Assembly: GCA_934122035.1 (NCBI GenBank)
Contig: CAKOVP010000012.1
Location: 1-37,661 of the forward strand
Length of the DNA stretch: 37,661 nucleotides
Direction: 5' to 3'
Origin: an uncultured Clostridia bacterium
GTDB lineage: Bacteria > Bacillota > Clostridia > TANB77 > CAG-508
Of this stretch, positions 25,401 to 32,977 are shown piece by piece (position 1 is the first letter of the stretch; each line of letters begins with the position of its first letter). Both the position numbers and the translations under genes were made by a program. Under the pieces are notes generated by a model, which was given only the letters and a program-made list of their open reading frames with translations, searched no databases and was not told the origin of the DNA.

Positions 25401-25967
25401 AAGTAAGTTAAGCTTTGTTTGTTCTAATTTTTTCTCCGAGTCTATTTTTCTTACTCTATATTTTACAATACCTGCTGCTTCTTCGAATATGTGTCTTCTA
25501 TCTTCTGACTTATTACTTAATATTTCATCTATTTTTCCTTGTCCTATTATAGAATATCCATCTTTTCCAATTCCTGTGTCCATAAATAATTCTATTATGT
25601 CTTTCAATCTGCAAGGAACTTTATTTATATAATATCCTGTTTCACCGCTTCTATATAATTTTCTTGTAACTGTAACTTCGTTATACTCAATTGGAAGCTT
25701 TCCATCTGAATTATCTATTACTATTGATGCCTCTGCAAAGCCCAAAGATTTTCTATTTTGAGTTCCCGCAAAAATTATATCTTCTGCCTTTGAACCTCTT
25801 AAAGATTTCATACTTTGCTCCCCTAGCACCCATCTAATACTATCTGATATGTTACTTTTTCCTGAGCCATTTGGTCCAATTACTGCTGTTATTCCAGGTT
25901 TAAATTCTAATATTGTTTTATCTGCAAATGATTTAAAGCCTTGTAGTTCTAATCTTTTTAAATACAT
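22404..25967 (-). CDS. smc: Chromosome partition protein SMC
   Basis: Condensin ATPase of 1187 aa, normal length. The N-terminal head has LKRLELQGFKSFADKT and Walker A GPNGSGKSNISDSIRW. Coiled coils run from about 170 to 500 and 680 to 1020. The hinge lies around 520-640 (GVEGVLANLISVDKKYETAI, SGAISGGFV). The C-terminal head has signature LLSGGEKALTAIAI (from about 1091) and Walker B CILDEIEAALDD. It works with ScpA/ScpB; scpB is in this window. rnc and ftsY, common neighbours, are absent. Confidence 0.98.
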   Translation of the reverse strand: MYLKRLELQGFKSFADKTILEFKPGITAVIGPNGSGKSNISDSIRWVLGEQSMKSLRGSKAEDIIFAGTQNRKSLGFAEASIVIDNSDGKLPIEYNEVTVTRKLYRSGETGYYINKVPCRLKDIIELFMDTGIGKDGYSIIGQGKIDEILSNKSEDRRHIFEEAAGIVKYRVRKIDSEKKLEQTKLNLLRINDILSEVEGQLEPLRYQSEKAKRFLNLREELKNIEVGLFIYNIGAYKEKLEQIVKDLNILKDQEIDENIKLEQSQDKKDELKQKIDELSEAIENMQNIGFESKTKIEQINSQINVANERITNNTANVSRLEKEIEEQKQRIQDFNEEKQLKQSKKENLAQNKEKFANELKEKEEELAKLSSKLSAKELEIEDKKKKVELDTDAKYERISEINTYTANLENLEKTKKNTKQELQSAISELDASRIKKQEISKEFLEIESNKNKFVKQIEEVKNKKEESLIAIKNYDEQINKLSSEYRMKESRCKFLQETERDKDGYIKSVRALLLAIDKDQSLNNGVEGVLANLISVDKKYETAIQMSLGQAMQNIVTNTEKEAKKLIEYLRANKLGRASFLPISSVKGKKQEKINSNGVSGVIGVASDLVKCDSKYNDIILNLLGRTVIVENMNSAISLAKQNNYGFRIVTLEGDVINSSGAISGGFVEQKTVNILGRSREIEELKTALKELKLKIEKTSKEKEEYSEKTTDIIESSARLEKELQEIEIHYATKKQELTMLENQLTNLENKVSKLKKQLEDIENEKVNIQTSMEGVNQVIANLEKEIAELNAEISKFAELNKDDQTYIDNLNTDITDLKISVSSFDESGSSLDEMLDRINQDIKNAQEQIQSKTQEIENTKQETIKKEEEIESLNKEIEKIKGEVSNSSEKIEKLKQDRTIKNSDLEKIEAKIEEQYGVLNGLKEQIVKVESKKTRQEQDLDELVNKLWTEYELTPNNAGEYKKPENVALAQRRTNELRKDIADLGSINVDAIEDYKKMQERYDFMNEQRADLEESIAKLRNVIQEMTDAMQKQFAQQFKQINTNFNEVFKELFGGGKAELILEDEANILECGIDIRVQPPGKKLQNMMLLSGGEKALTAIAILFAILKINPAPFCILDEIEAALDDVNVSRYAQYLKNFSKETEFLVITHRKGTMEIADTVYGITMEEKGISKLLSMQLSNVKNI

Positions 25968-26021
25968 TGTTTTCTCATATAATCAATTATATTAATTGAT
26001 TAATTCCTTTCTCCTTTAAAT

Positions 26022-26942
26022 TTATCTTTCTTCATTACTGTCTGTATGTTGTTCTCTTATGTTTGCAACAAAATGTGATTTTTTTGAAAACCTTATGGCA
26101 ATATTTTCTGCCACCTTTTTTACACTGCCTGGTATGGATGTTTCTTTAGAAATTTCTGCCTCTTCTGGTATATCATCTTTTATTTGTAGTTTTTCGATTC
26201 TATTTTTTACCTTGTATATTAATGATTTATACGCAGAGCAATTTACATCATATGGTTCAAAAGTTTTCTCAACCTCATTAATAAATTTTATTACTCTTAC
26301 AGCTTCATTGCTATTACTAGGGTTATCAATTTTTTCCTCTACTAATCTTTGTATTATTAGTGTTTCTACTCTATTTAAAATATTTATTACTTGTTTTTGA
26401 TAAAATTGCTTTTCTTCTAGAGTTTTGATTAGAGTATCTTTATATATCATTATTTTTGTTTCTGAAAATTCGGTTTTTAATTCAGTTGAAATTGTATTTA
26501 GTTCTTGTAGCTCTCTTTGAACTTCAAAACTAAATATTTTTCTATATTCGAATGTGTGTTTTATTTTTTCTAATAGCACATCTGTACTTTCTTCACCTTC
26601 TGGGATTTTCTCTCCATTTATTTCTGCAATTTTTCTTTTTATATAGCTTTCTATATTAGTGTACTGAGTTACTTTTGTTTCGCTTTCATTTATTGCATCT
26701 AACTGTCTAAAAAAGCTTATTCCTTCTCTTTTAGACATTTGTAAGCTTTCATATGCTTTTTCATAATTGCCTTCTGCAAAAACAGACATTTCGTCTTCTC
26801 CAATACAAATTTCTAATTGTTTGCAAATACTTGTTAGACTTTTGTATGATGTTGTGCCTATTCCACACTTTTCTACTAGCCAGTTTGTGTATCCCTCGTT
26901 AAATCCTCTACCAATTTCATAAAAGAAAAGCACACCGTCCAT
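26022..26942 (-). CDS. C-terminal part of frame-split zinc metallopeptidase
   Basis: A 306-aa frame whose start (MDGVLFFYEI) overlaps the preceding gene by 26 bp in another frame. It opens with GRGFNEGYTNWLVEKCG; Glu16 in NEG is the expected third zinc ligand for the HEAIH site encoded just upstream. After about residue 75 it is helical and charged, without a recognised domain. If one A of a seven-A run (26944-26950) is removed, the two frames join into one protein of about 430 aa. No good ribosome site precedes this ATG. The position just before smc is unusual. Confidence 0.65.
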   Translation of the reverse strand: MDGVLFFYEIGRGFNEGYTNWLVEKCGIGTTSYKSLTSICKQLEICIGEDEMSVFAEGNYEKAYESLQMSKREGISFFRQLDAINESETKVTQYTNIESYIKRKIAEINGEKIPEGEESTDVLLEKIKHTFEYRKIFSFEVQRELQELNTISTELKTEFSETKIMIYKDTLIKTLEEKQFYQKQVINILNRVETLIIQRLVEEKIDNPSNSNEAVRVIKFINEVEKTFEPYDVNCSAYKSLIYKVKNRIEKLQIKDDIPEEAEISKETSIPGSVKKVAENIAIRFSKKSHFVANIREQHTDSNEER

Positions 26943-27312
26943 GTTTTTTTCTTAATAAATCTTGTTCTTCTTCATTAAATGCATATAACATACCAGTTCC
27001 ATTTTTGTTTTTTAGTGCTGCATGAATTGCCTCATGCAGTAGTGTTGCTTCCAGTCCTGGTTTATTTTTTATTTCTTCCATTGTTAATAATCTACTGTCG
27101 GAATCCTGCGTATTTAATGTAATGACAGGATTGTTTAAGTCACACCAGCCATTATAATTGTAGTCCAATTCATTAGTTTGTATTTCTTGTATGTTTTGGT
27201 CAATTCTTTTTCTTATTCCTTCTGCTCCGAGTTTTCTAAATATTGGCTTATTTTGTAATAATTTATTAAAGATCCATTTCTTGGCATCTTCTAAAATTGC
27301 ATCATTTTTCAT
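26917..27312 (-). CDS. N-terminal part of frame-split zinc metallopeptidase (HEXXH)
   Basis: A 131-aa frame beginning MKNDAILEDAKKWIFNKLLQ. The gluzincin-type motif LLHEAIHAAL gives His93, Glu94 and His97. The last residues after the seven-A run (HGRCAFLL) are not family-like. Together with the next frame it forms a complete zinc site, so I read both as one gene with a frameshift or slippage site. It follows the small acidic gene by 17 bp. Confidence 0.65.
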   Translation of the reverse strand: MKNDAILEDAKKWIFNKLLQNKPIFRKLGAEGIRKRIDQNIQEIQTNELDYNYNGWCDLNNPVITLNTQDSDSRLLTMEEIKNKPGLEATLLHEAIHAALKNKNGTGMLYAFNEEEQDLLRKKHGRCAFLL

Positions 27313-27329
27313 TTATAGTACCCTCGCAC

Positions 27330-27557
27330 TTAATATACTCGATTATTGTTTGAATGTTCTAAAGCAAATTTTTGTATTAATTCATTTTGTATTTCTTCGT
27401 CTTGTATTCTTATTACATTTTTGTTATTTATTTCAAAGAAATATATTAAAATATCGTTTATGTTTCCACATTTTATAAACGTTTTTCCCTTATATTCTAT
27501 TTCTGATATTATAAAGTATCCTTTTTCTTCATATTCCTTTGGTAAAATCTGCATAAT
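27330..27557 (-). CDS. Small DUF1292-like protein
   Basis: A 75-aa protein from ATG 27557, six bases after AAGGAG. An upstream in-frame TTG (27575) would lie before the predicted transcription start, so it is rejected. Beta-rich sequence YFIISEIEYKGKTFIKCGNI and DILIYFFEINNKNVIRIQDE resembles DUF1292 proteins, which are small clostridial proteins of unknown role. It leads a cluster with the split metallopeptidase. Confidence 0.6.
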   Translation of the reverse strand: MMQILPKEYEEKGYFIISEIEYKGKTFIKCGNINDILIYFFEINNKNVIRIQDEEIQNELIQKFALEHSNNNRVY

Positions 27558-27575
27558 TTGCTCCTTTTCAGGCAA

Positions 27576-27604
27576 ATTATATCACAAAGAATTAGCAACA
27601 TCAA
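27576..27604 (-). promoter_or_regulatory. Promoter of the DUF1292-like/metallopeptidase cluster
   Basis: Minus-strand TTGATG (27599-27604) and TATAAT (27576-27581), 17 bp apart, with TGTGA before the -10. The preceding helicase gene ends in a terminator at 27687-27728. Confidence 0.75.
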
Positions 27605-27686
27605 GTAAAAGAACAAATCTGAAAATTTTCAATATTTACTCTAGTATTGGTAATTTAGAAAAAACCGTAAAATTTTAATATAAAAT

Positions 27687-27728
27687 AGAAACAACTTTGA
27701 TGAAACAGAATTTTTCAAAGTTGTTTCT
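27687..27728 (-). terminator. Terminator after the DnaB-like gene
   Basis: A 14-bp perfect stem, AGAAACAACTTTGA (27687-27700) with its complement (27715-27728), then ATTTTATATT on the minus strand. Confidence 0.75.
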
Positions 27729-27771
27729 ATGCTTTCAAACGGAGAAACTTTACCTCCTAAATATTGTAATC

Positions 27772-29520
27772 TTATTTTTCATCCTTTAGTCTTAAGTATC
27801 CAAGTTCAACCCATCTATTGTATGCTAAATTTAAGTTAAATAGAAGTTTTGGCTTTGCTCCAGCTCTGTTTTTATCAACTACACACGCATAGTATCTTTC
27901 ATCTGGGTCGTCGTAATCTTTTATAGCAAAGAACTTATCATCAACTTCGTTTAATGAATACTCATATTTTCCATAGTTTTCTTTATGAATTTGTTTAAAT
28001 AAGCATAAAGTATCTAATACTTCCTTTACTGTTCTACTTACAGCTAAGTCGTTTACATTTAAATTTATTGGATCTGTTTGTGTTTCTGCAAGTTGCAATG
28101 TTGAACCAATAAACATATTAAAGTTTTGAGCTAAATTAGAAAGTATTGTTGCTGTTTTCTTTAGCTCTTCTCCATTTCCAATATTATCTATGTCTGTTTT
28201 TAATGTATCATAGAATACATATTCAACCTTTTCTTTGTAATAGTAATTCATTATTACTTTTTTTAGCTCATCGTTTGTATGGTCTGTTATATTTATAAAG
28301 TAAATTGAATTATTTACTTGTTTGTTGAACCAGTTTGTTACCTTTATTGTTTGGGTAAATTCAGTTGAAATTTCTGCAAGTCTTCTTGAAAATTCTGCTC
28401 TTGTCTCTCCTTCTTTTTGAAGAACAAAACCATCTTCATCTGTTTCAACTTCACTTGGATTATCTGGTCTAAACTTAAACTCCAAAAGTTCGCCTTCTGT
28501 CTTCTTTATGTTTTGACCATGTAATTTTTGTATGTCTGGATGATTTAAAATTGTTGTTATTAAACATAATTTCATTTTTTCTTCAGACATTTCATTTGAT
28601 ATTAAAAGAACTTTCTTTTTGTGTATTAATGCAATATATGCAGCTAAATTAATTGTAAATCTACTCTTACCCGCATTTGAAGGCATTGCGAATGCCATTG
28701 TTTCACCTTGCCTTACTCCTTTAAATACACTAGATAAAATTTTAAATGGTAGTGATAATCCATTTGTTAAAGTATTATCACCTGTAACCAAAAAGTTGGT
28801 TAAATCTTCATTTAATACAGCCCTTTTAAACTTTTCTGTTGTTGTAACTTGGTCTACTGCATCAATTACTTCTTGCACAGACATCTTATTGTATAAATCA
28901 TATTTAGTAATTTCTGCAATTTGTTCTTGTGTATGTCTAACAGGATTTTTTTGACAACTCTTTCTAAGTACAAATAGTTTTTTCAAATCTGTATATGCTT
29001 TTTCCATTGATACTTTCGAGTCTTCATAATCCATTTGTAATTGATATTTTAAGTCTGTAAGTTTTTCTGGGCTTCTTGCAAAATTAAAATCTTTTTTTGC
29101 TATCTCTGGTGCATATTGTTCTGCATCTGTAAAAAGTACAGTTTTGTATATATCAAGCATTTTCTCATCTTGAAAACAGCAGTCTTCATATAAAAAATAA
29201 TATGCAGATATTTGCTTAACATCATTTAATAGCAATCCTATATATCTTTTTTCTAATTCTGTAGAAGCAAGTGTTTTGGGATATCCTAATTCTTCTTCTT
29301 TTCTTTTTTCTTTTATTTTCTCTTCTTTAGCTTTTACTTCTTCATAGTCTATATAATCTACATTTCCTGAATTTTGAAGAATTTGTAATTCTTGCAAAGC
29401 CTCTTGATATTCTTTGTTTTCTAAATGATCTCTTATTCTTTCAATTCTCTCTCTGTTTTCATCTGTCACTTTTATTCTATCTAATAAATCATTTATAATT
29501 CTTATATTTTCTTCAGCCAT
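27772..29520 (-). CDS. DnaB-like RecA-fold helicase/ATPase
   Basis: A 582-aa protein with an unusual helical N-terminus (1-90, charged coiled coil), a DnaB-N-like region and a C-terminal RecA core. Walker A is AMPSNAGKSRFTINLA, and SNEMSEEKMKLC matches the DnaB SxEM region. Walker B-like VFYDTLKTD is followed by a DnaB-type motif (LQLAETQTDP, DLAVSRTVKEVLDTL) and an arginine-finger region VDKNRAGAKPKLLF near the end. It is not the canonical replicative DnaB in sequence or in context. It could be a phage-derived or accessory helicase. The cyclophilin gene lies 17 bp upstream. Confidence 0.75.
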   Translation of the reverse strand: MAEENIRIINDLLDRIKVTDENRERIERIRDHLENKEYQEALQELQILQNSGNVDYIDYEEVKAKEEKIKEKRKEEELGYPKTLASTELEKRYIGLLLNDVKQISAYYFLYEDCCFQDEKMLDIYKTVLFTDAEQYAPEIAKKDFNFARSPEKLTDLKYQLQMDYEDSKVSMEKAYTDLKKLFVLRKSCQKNPVRHTQEQIAEITKYDLYNKMSVQEVIDAVDQVTTTEKFKRAVLNEDLTNFLVTGDNTLTNGLSLPFKILSSVFKGVRQGETMAFAMPSNAGKSRFTINLAAYIALIHKKKVLLISNEMSEEKMKLCLITTILNHPDIQKLHGQNIKKTEGELLEFKFRPDNPSEVETDEDGFVLQKEGETRAEFSRRLAEISTEFTQTIKVTNWFNKQVNNSIYFINITDHTNDELKKVIMNYYYKEKVEYVFYDTLKTDIDNIGNGEELKKTATILSNLAQNFNMFIGSTLQLAETQTDPINLNVNDLAVSRTVKEVLDTLCLFKQIHKENYGKYEYSLNEVDDKFFAIKDYDDPDERYYACVVDKNRAGAKPKLLFNLNLAYNRWVELGYLRLKDEK

Positions 29521-29537
29521 CTTTACCTCTCAAAATT

Positions 29538-30221
29538 TTAATCTATCATTTTTATACTTACAATTACCGGTTGTTTGCTCTTTAATACTGTTCCATTATT
29601 ATCAACTGGTACAACATCTTCACATATTTTATCTACAAATTCCATTCCTTCTGTTACCTTACCAAAAGCTGCATAAGCTCCATCAAGTCCTGTATAGTCT
29701 TGATGCATTATAAAAAATTGTGAGCTAGCACTATTATATGCACTTGCTCTAGCCATTGATATAGTGCCTCTTGTATGTGAAATTGAATTTTCAACACCGT
29801 TTAAAGCAAACTCTCCTTTTATTTCTTCATCACTTCCGCCAGTTCCATTTCCAAGAGGATCTCCTCCTTGAATCATAAATCCAGATATTATTCTATGGAA
29901 AGTTAATCCATTGTAAAATCCTTTATTTACAAGTTTTGCAAAATTAGCAACTGTAATTGGTGCAATATCTGCATATAGCTCCATTTTTACTGTTCCATAA
30001 TCTTTTATTACCATTTCTGCATGGTGTGTTCCAGTACTATACATATTATCCTCCTTTTCATCGTTTGAACCTTGATTAACATTATTATCTTGTTCAATGC
30101 TATTTTCCACATTTTCATTTTTCTTTGTTGTAGCACTTGCTTTATTAATTTTTGCATAAATTCCTGCTGCTGCAAGCATTAAAACTACAACTACTCCAAT
30201 TATAATATACGATTTTTTCAT
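29538..30221 (-). CDS. Membrane-anchored cyclophilin-type peptidyl-prolyl isomerase
   Basis: A 227-aa protein. An N-terminal membrane anchor (about 4-24) is followed by an Asn/Glu-rich linker and a complete cyclophilin domain (about 65-225). Active-site motifs are GLTFHRIISGFMIQGGDP, SHTRGTISMARA and SSQFFIM. There is no lipobox, so it is membrane-anchored and not a lipoprotein. It likely folds exported proteins. AAGGAA precedes ATG 30221. Confidence 0.93.
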   Translation of the reverse strand: MKKSYIIIGVVVVLMLAAAGIYAKINKASATTKKNENVENSIEQDNNVNQGSNDEKEDNMYSTGTHHAEMVIKDYGTVKMELYADIAPITVANFAKLVNKGFYNGLTFHRIISGFMIQGGDPLGNGTGGSDEEIKGEFALNGVENSISHTRGTISMARASAYNSASSQFFIMHQDYTGLDGAYAAFGKVTEGMEFVDKICEDVVPVDNNGTVLKSKQPVIVSIKMID

Positions 30222-30312
30222 TTAAATTCCTTCTTTCATTTATTTGTTTTATGTATTTTATCAAAACCCCAAAACAAATTCAACCAATTTTTGTATTATT
30301 TACATTTTTTAC

Positions 30313-30341
30313 TTGCACATTGTTAGAATTTATGTTATTAT
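30313..30341 (+). promoter_or_regulatory. tRNA-Trp promoter
   Basis: TTGCAC (30313-30318) and TATTAT (30336-30341), 17 bp apart, 14 bp before the tRNA. Confidence 0.7.
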
Positions 30342-30355
30342 TATTTGTGTCACTT

Positions 30356-30430
30356 AGGGGTATAGTGTCAATGGTAGCACATCGGTCTCCAAAACCGCCT
30401 GTGAGGGTTCGAATCCTTCTACCCCTGCCA
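30356..30430 (+). tRNA. trnW: tRNA-Trp (CCA anticodon)
   Basis: Cloverleaf with acceptor AGGGGTA/TACCCCT, discriminator G and encoded CCA (30428-30430). The anticodon stem-loop CGGTCTCCAAAACCG gives anticodon CCA, and the T-loop is GGTTCGAATCC. The gtrA start follows after 24 bp. Confidence 0.96.
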
Positions 30431-30454
30431 CAATACTAAGATTGGTAAATTAAA

Positions 30455-30886
30455 ATGGAAAAAATAAAGAAATTAATAAAAAAAGTTTGCACAAAAGAAG
30501 TTATTTTATATGGGGTTTTTGGAATTCTTACAACTCTAATTAATTGGGGAGCTTTTGTATTATTAACAAGATTTGCTAATATGGAAAAAAATTTAGCAAA
30601 TGCAATTGCTATTATTTTAGCAGTATTAGTTGCATATGCTACCAATAAAGATTTGGTTTTTCACTCTAAAGCCACTGGAATAAAAGAAACATTTATTGAA
30701 TTTTGGAAATTTATTTTAGGAAGAGCTTTTACTATGATTCTTGAATTTGGATTAGATGCTCTTTTATTTTTAATTCCAGCAGTAAGTGCTAACAATCAAT
30801 TACAACTTATTGTAAAAATGATTATTACCGTTATTGTTGTAATTTTAAATTTCTTTATTAGTAAATTCTTTGCATTTAAAAAATAA
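30455..30886 (+). CDS. GtrA family membrane protein
   Basis: A 143-aa, four-helix membrane protein of the GtrA/DPMS family, which moves or supports lipid-linked sugars in cell-envelope glycosylation. Family features are ILYGVFGILTTLINWGAFVL, YATNKDLVFHSK (the N-K-x-x-F motif) and a final FFISKFFAFKK. The ribosome site before ATG 30455 is weak. It is 24 bp from tRNA-Trp and may be read from the same promoter. No partner glycosyltransferase is adjacent. Confidence 0.88.
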   Translation: MEKIKKLIKKVCTKEVILYGVFGILTTLINWGAFVLLTRFANMEKNLANAIAIILAVLVAYATNKDLVFHSKATGIKETFIEFWKFILGRAFTMILEFGLDALLFLIPAVSANNQLQLIVKMIITVIVVILNFFISKFFAFKK

Positions 30887-31062
30887 TATGCTACTAAAAA
30901 AGTAGCATTAAAAATAAATATTAATGTAGTATAAAAAAATATAATAGGCTAACTTAAAAATATTTTAACCTTTTTTTATTAAATAAAATTACTAGTATTT
31001 TATAACACTTATTAAATTTAGTAGAATACTTTTACTAAAATTTAAATTAAAGGAGTATTATA

Positions 31063-31639
31063 ATGACTAGTAATTTTTTTAAGTCTATTTTCATTTATTT
31101 TTTAACAATTATTATTGTTTCTATTTTTACACTGTTTGCAGCTGTTCAGGCTTCTAGTTCTACTTCTTCTAACCGTTCCTCTTTAGACGGCGAATTTATT
31201 TGGCCTTTGCCAGATTATTCTTATATTAGTTCTTATTTCGGTTACAGAAATTCTCCAACTTCTGGAGCATCTTCTTACCATTCTGGCATAGATATTCCTG
31301 CACCAGCTGGAACCGCAATACTTGCAGTTTGTTCTGGAACTGTTACATTTGCAAGTTGGGGTGCTGGTGGTGGTTATACTGTTGTTGTAGAAAATGACGA
31401 TATTAAAGTTTCTTATTGCCATGTTTCCCCTATTTTTTTAGTTTCTAGAAATGACTTTATAGAAGCACGGAATGGTAATTGCAACTGTTGGTCCTAAAAA
31501 TATTTATGGAATTTCTAATAATCCATATAAAGATTCTTCTGGTAACCCTACAAACGGTGCAACAACTGGATGCCATTTACATTTAAGCATAAAATATAAA
31601 GGCAAAAATGTAGATCCTTTAGATTATTTTACCTATTAA
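31063..31639 (+). pseudogene. M23 peptidoglycan endopeptidase, frameshifted
   Basis: Secreted LytM/M23 peptidase. A signal segment (to about residue 28) precedes FIWPLPDYSYISSYFGYRNS, YHSGIDIPAPAGTAI (first zinc ligands) and VSYCHVSP. The first frame ends at 31497 after EARNGNCNCWS. Dropping one base near 31468 restores the family sequence in the next frame: GMVIATVGPKNIYGI and, decisively, GCHLHLSIKYKGKNVDPLDY with the second zinc motif, ending at 31639. AAAGGAG precedes ATG 31063. It could be a true pseudogene or a sequencing error; the rest is well preserved. Confidence 0.85.
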
Positions 31640-31667
31640 AAATATTTTAAACTAAAGTAAGAAAACT

Positions 31668-31710
31668 CGCCCAAAAAGGGACATCCCCTTTTGGGCGAAC
31701 TTTGTTTTTT
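31668..31710 (+). terminator. Terminator after the M23 gene
   Basis: CGCCCAAAA (31668-31676) and TTTTGGGCG (31689-31697) form a strong stem, then AACTTTGTTTTTT. Confidence 0.9.
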
Positions 31711-31755
31711 TATTTAATAGTTTTTATTAGCTCTTTTTTATGTTAACTTAGCATT

Positions 31756-31827
31756 CTTTTGTTTCTACTGCTTCTACCTTCCTCTTCGCCAAGTCCCTCC
31801 TAGGAACCTTTCGGCGCTTTTGTTTCT
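31756..31827. repeat. GC-rich foldback flanked by 11-bp direct repeats
   Basis: CTTTTGTTTCT occurs at 31756-31766 and 31817-31827. Between them lies a GC-rich segment with imperfect inverted repeat CGCCAAG...GGCG (31787-31816) centred on TCCTAGGA. No T tract follows, so it is not an obvious terminator for the pilin-like gene, whose stop is at 31832. Confidence 0.55.
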
Positions 31828-31831
31828 TTCC

Positions 31832-32977
31832 CTATTTTATTGTCCATGCTCCGTTTGTGTCTTTCTCTCCTGTTAGGACACTAGATGATAGAGAAACTAG
31901 GGGGCGCAAACGACGGTCGTTGCTAAACGTGTCGCCATCCGAGTTGAACTCATTAACACCGCCCATGTTCGTGCCCGCAACGCGAAGCCCGAAGCCAGCA
32001 TTACTTGAGTAAGTAATCACATAGCGCGAAGCAACCCAATAGTAATTTGAATTTGCTAGTATTGCTGCTGCAGCTCCGTAATTTGTTTCATTTATTGGTA
32101 TATAATAGTATGTTTGTGTTACTGTTAATCCGCTATCTCCTGCTGTGTCTGATGTTTCTGCTGTTGGTGTTGTATATCCTTTACTACTTTCTTTATATGG
32201 ATCCACTGTTTTTACTGTGTCTGGCTGTGTTACACTTGTTGATGTGATTCCTGCTCCTATTTGACTTGCGTATAATTTTGGATATTTTTTACTGCTTGTA
32301 TATGTTTTTGGTGTTCCATATGTTACTTCACTTTTATATGCATTTCTCGCTGTGAATCCTGCATCTGTTAAGTGTTTCTCCATATCTTCTAAGTTTATAC
32401 TTCTTGCTTTTATTCCTTTGGCTGTATTACTATATAATTTTTCGCATATATCATTTATTAAATATACTCCATTATTATATCCTAGTGCTCCTTGGAAATA
32501 TACGCTATTGCTTGTTGGCTCTGCACTTACTATGTCTATTGTTCCTGTACTCTCGTCTTTATTTATTATTTTCCATTTTAATGTTGTACTACTTTGTGCT
32601 ACTGTTTGATCGCTTGTATAACCGCTTTTGGCTGCTGTTAATGAATATCCTCCACTTACAACATCGTATGTGTATGCGACCTCGTCTCCGATATTATATT
32701 TGCTTAAGTCGGCTGCTGTTCCACTTCCTCCATTTCCGCCTTCGTTTTCTTTTACGTATGCTTCCATTTCGTCTGTTAATGCATTTACTGCTTTTTCCGT
32801 ATTTGCTTTTCCCTCTGCTGTTTGATTTCTTGCATCTTGTGCTCTACTTATTATTCCATTTTCGCCTAATACTAAATTTAAGCTTATTCCTGCTAATATT
32901 AATAGTACTACTATTGTTACGACCAAAGCTACTAGGGTTATACCTTCGTTTCCTTTCTTTAATTTTTTCTTTTTCAT
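31832..32977 (-). CDS. Type IV pilin-like protein with variable-type C-terminal domain
   Basis: A 381-aa protein. A basic leader (MKKKKLKKGNEG) precedes ITLVALVVTIVVLLILAGIS, so prepilin peptidase (gene at 35750) could cut after Gly12. Position +5 is Ala instead of the classical Glu. A long beta-rich ectodomain follows. The C-terminus YYWVASRYV, GFGLRVAGTN and RRLRPLVSLSSSVL matches the clostridial DUF6273-like pattern (W-A-S-R ... R-P-V-V-S-L). Codons for residues about 313-359 are GC-rich and mostly end in C or T, unlike the rest. AAGGAGG precedes ATG 32977. It is probably surface-exposed; a diversified binding tip is inferred. Confidence 0.75.
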   Translation of the reverse strand: MKKKKLKKGNEGITLVALVVTIVVLLILAGISLNLVLGENGIISRAQDARNQTAEGKANTEKAVNALTDEMEAYVKENEGGNGGSGTAADLSKYNIGDEVAYTYDVVSGGYSLTAAKSGYTSDQTVAQSSTTLKWKIINKDESTGTIDIVSAEPTSNSVYFQGALGYNNGVYLINDICEKLYSNTAKGIKARSINLEDMEKHLTDAGFTARNAYKSEVTYGTPKTYTSSKKYPKLYASQIGAGITSTSVTQPDTVKTVDPYKESSKGYTTPTAETSDTAGDSGLTVTQTYYYIPINETNYGAAAAILANSNYYWVASRYVITYSSNAGFGLRVAGTNMGGVNEFNSDGDTFSNDRRLRPLVSLSSSVLTGEKDTNGAWTIK

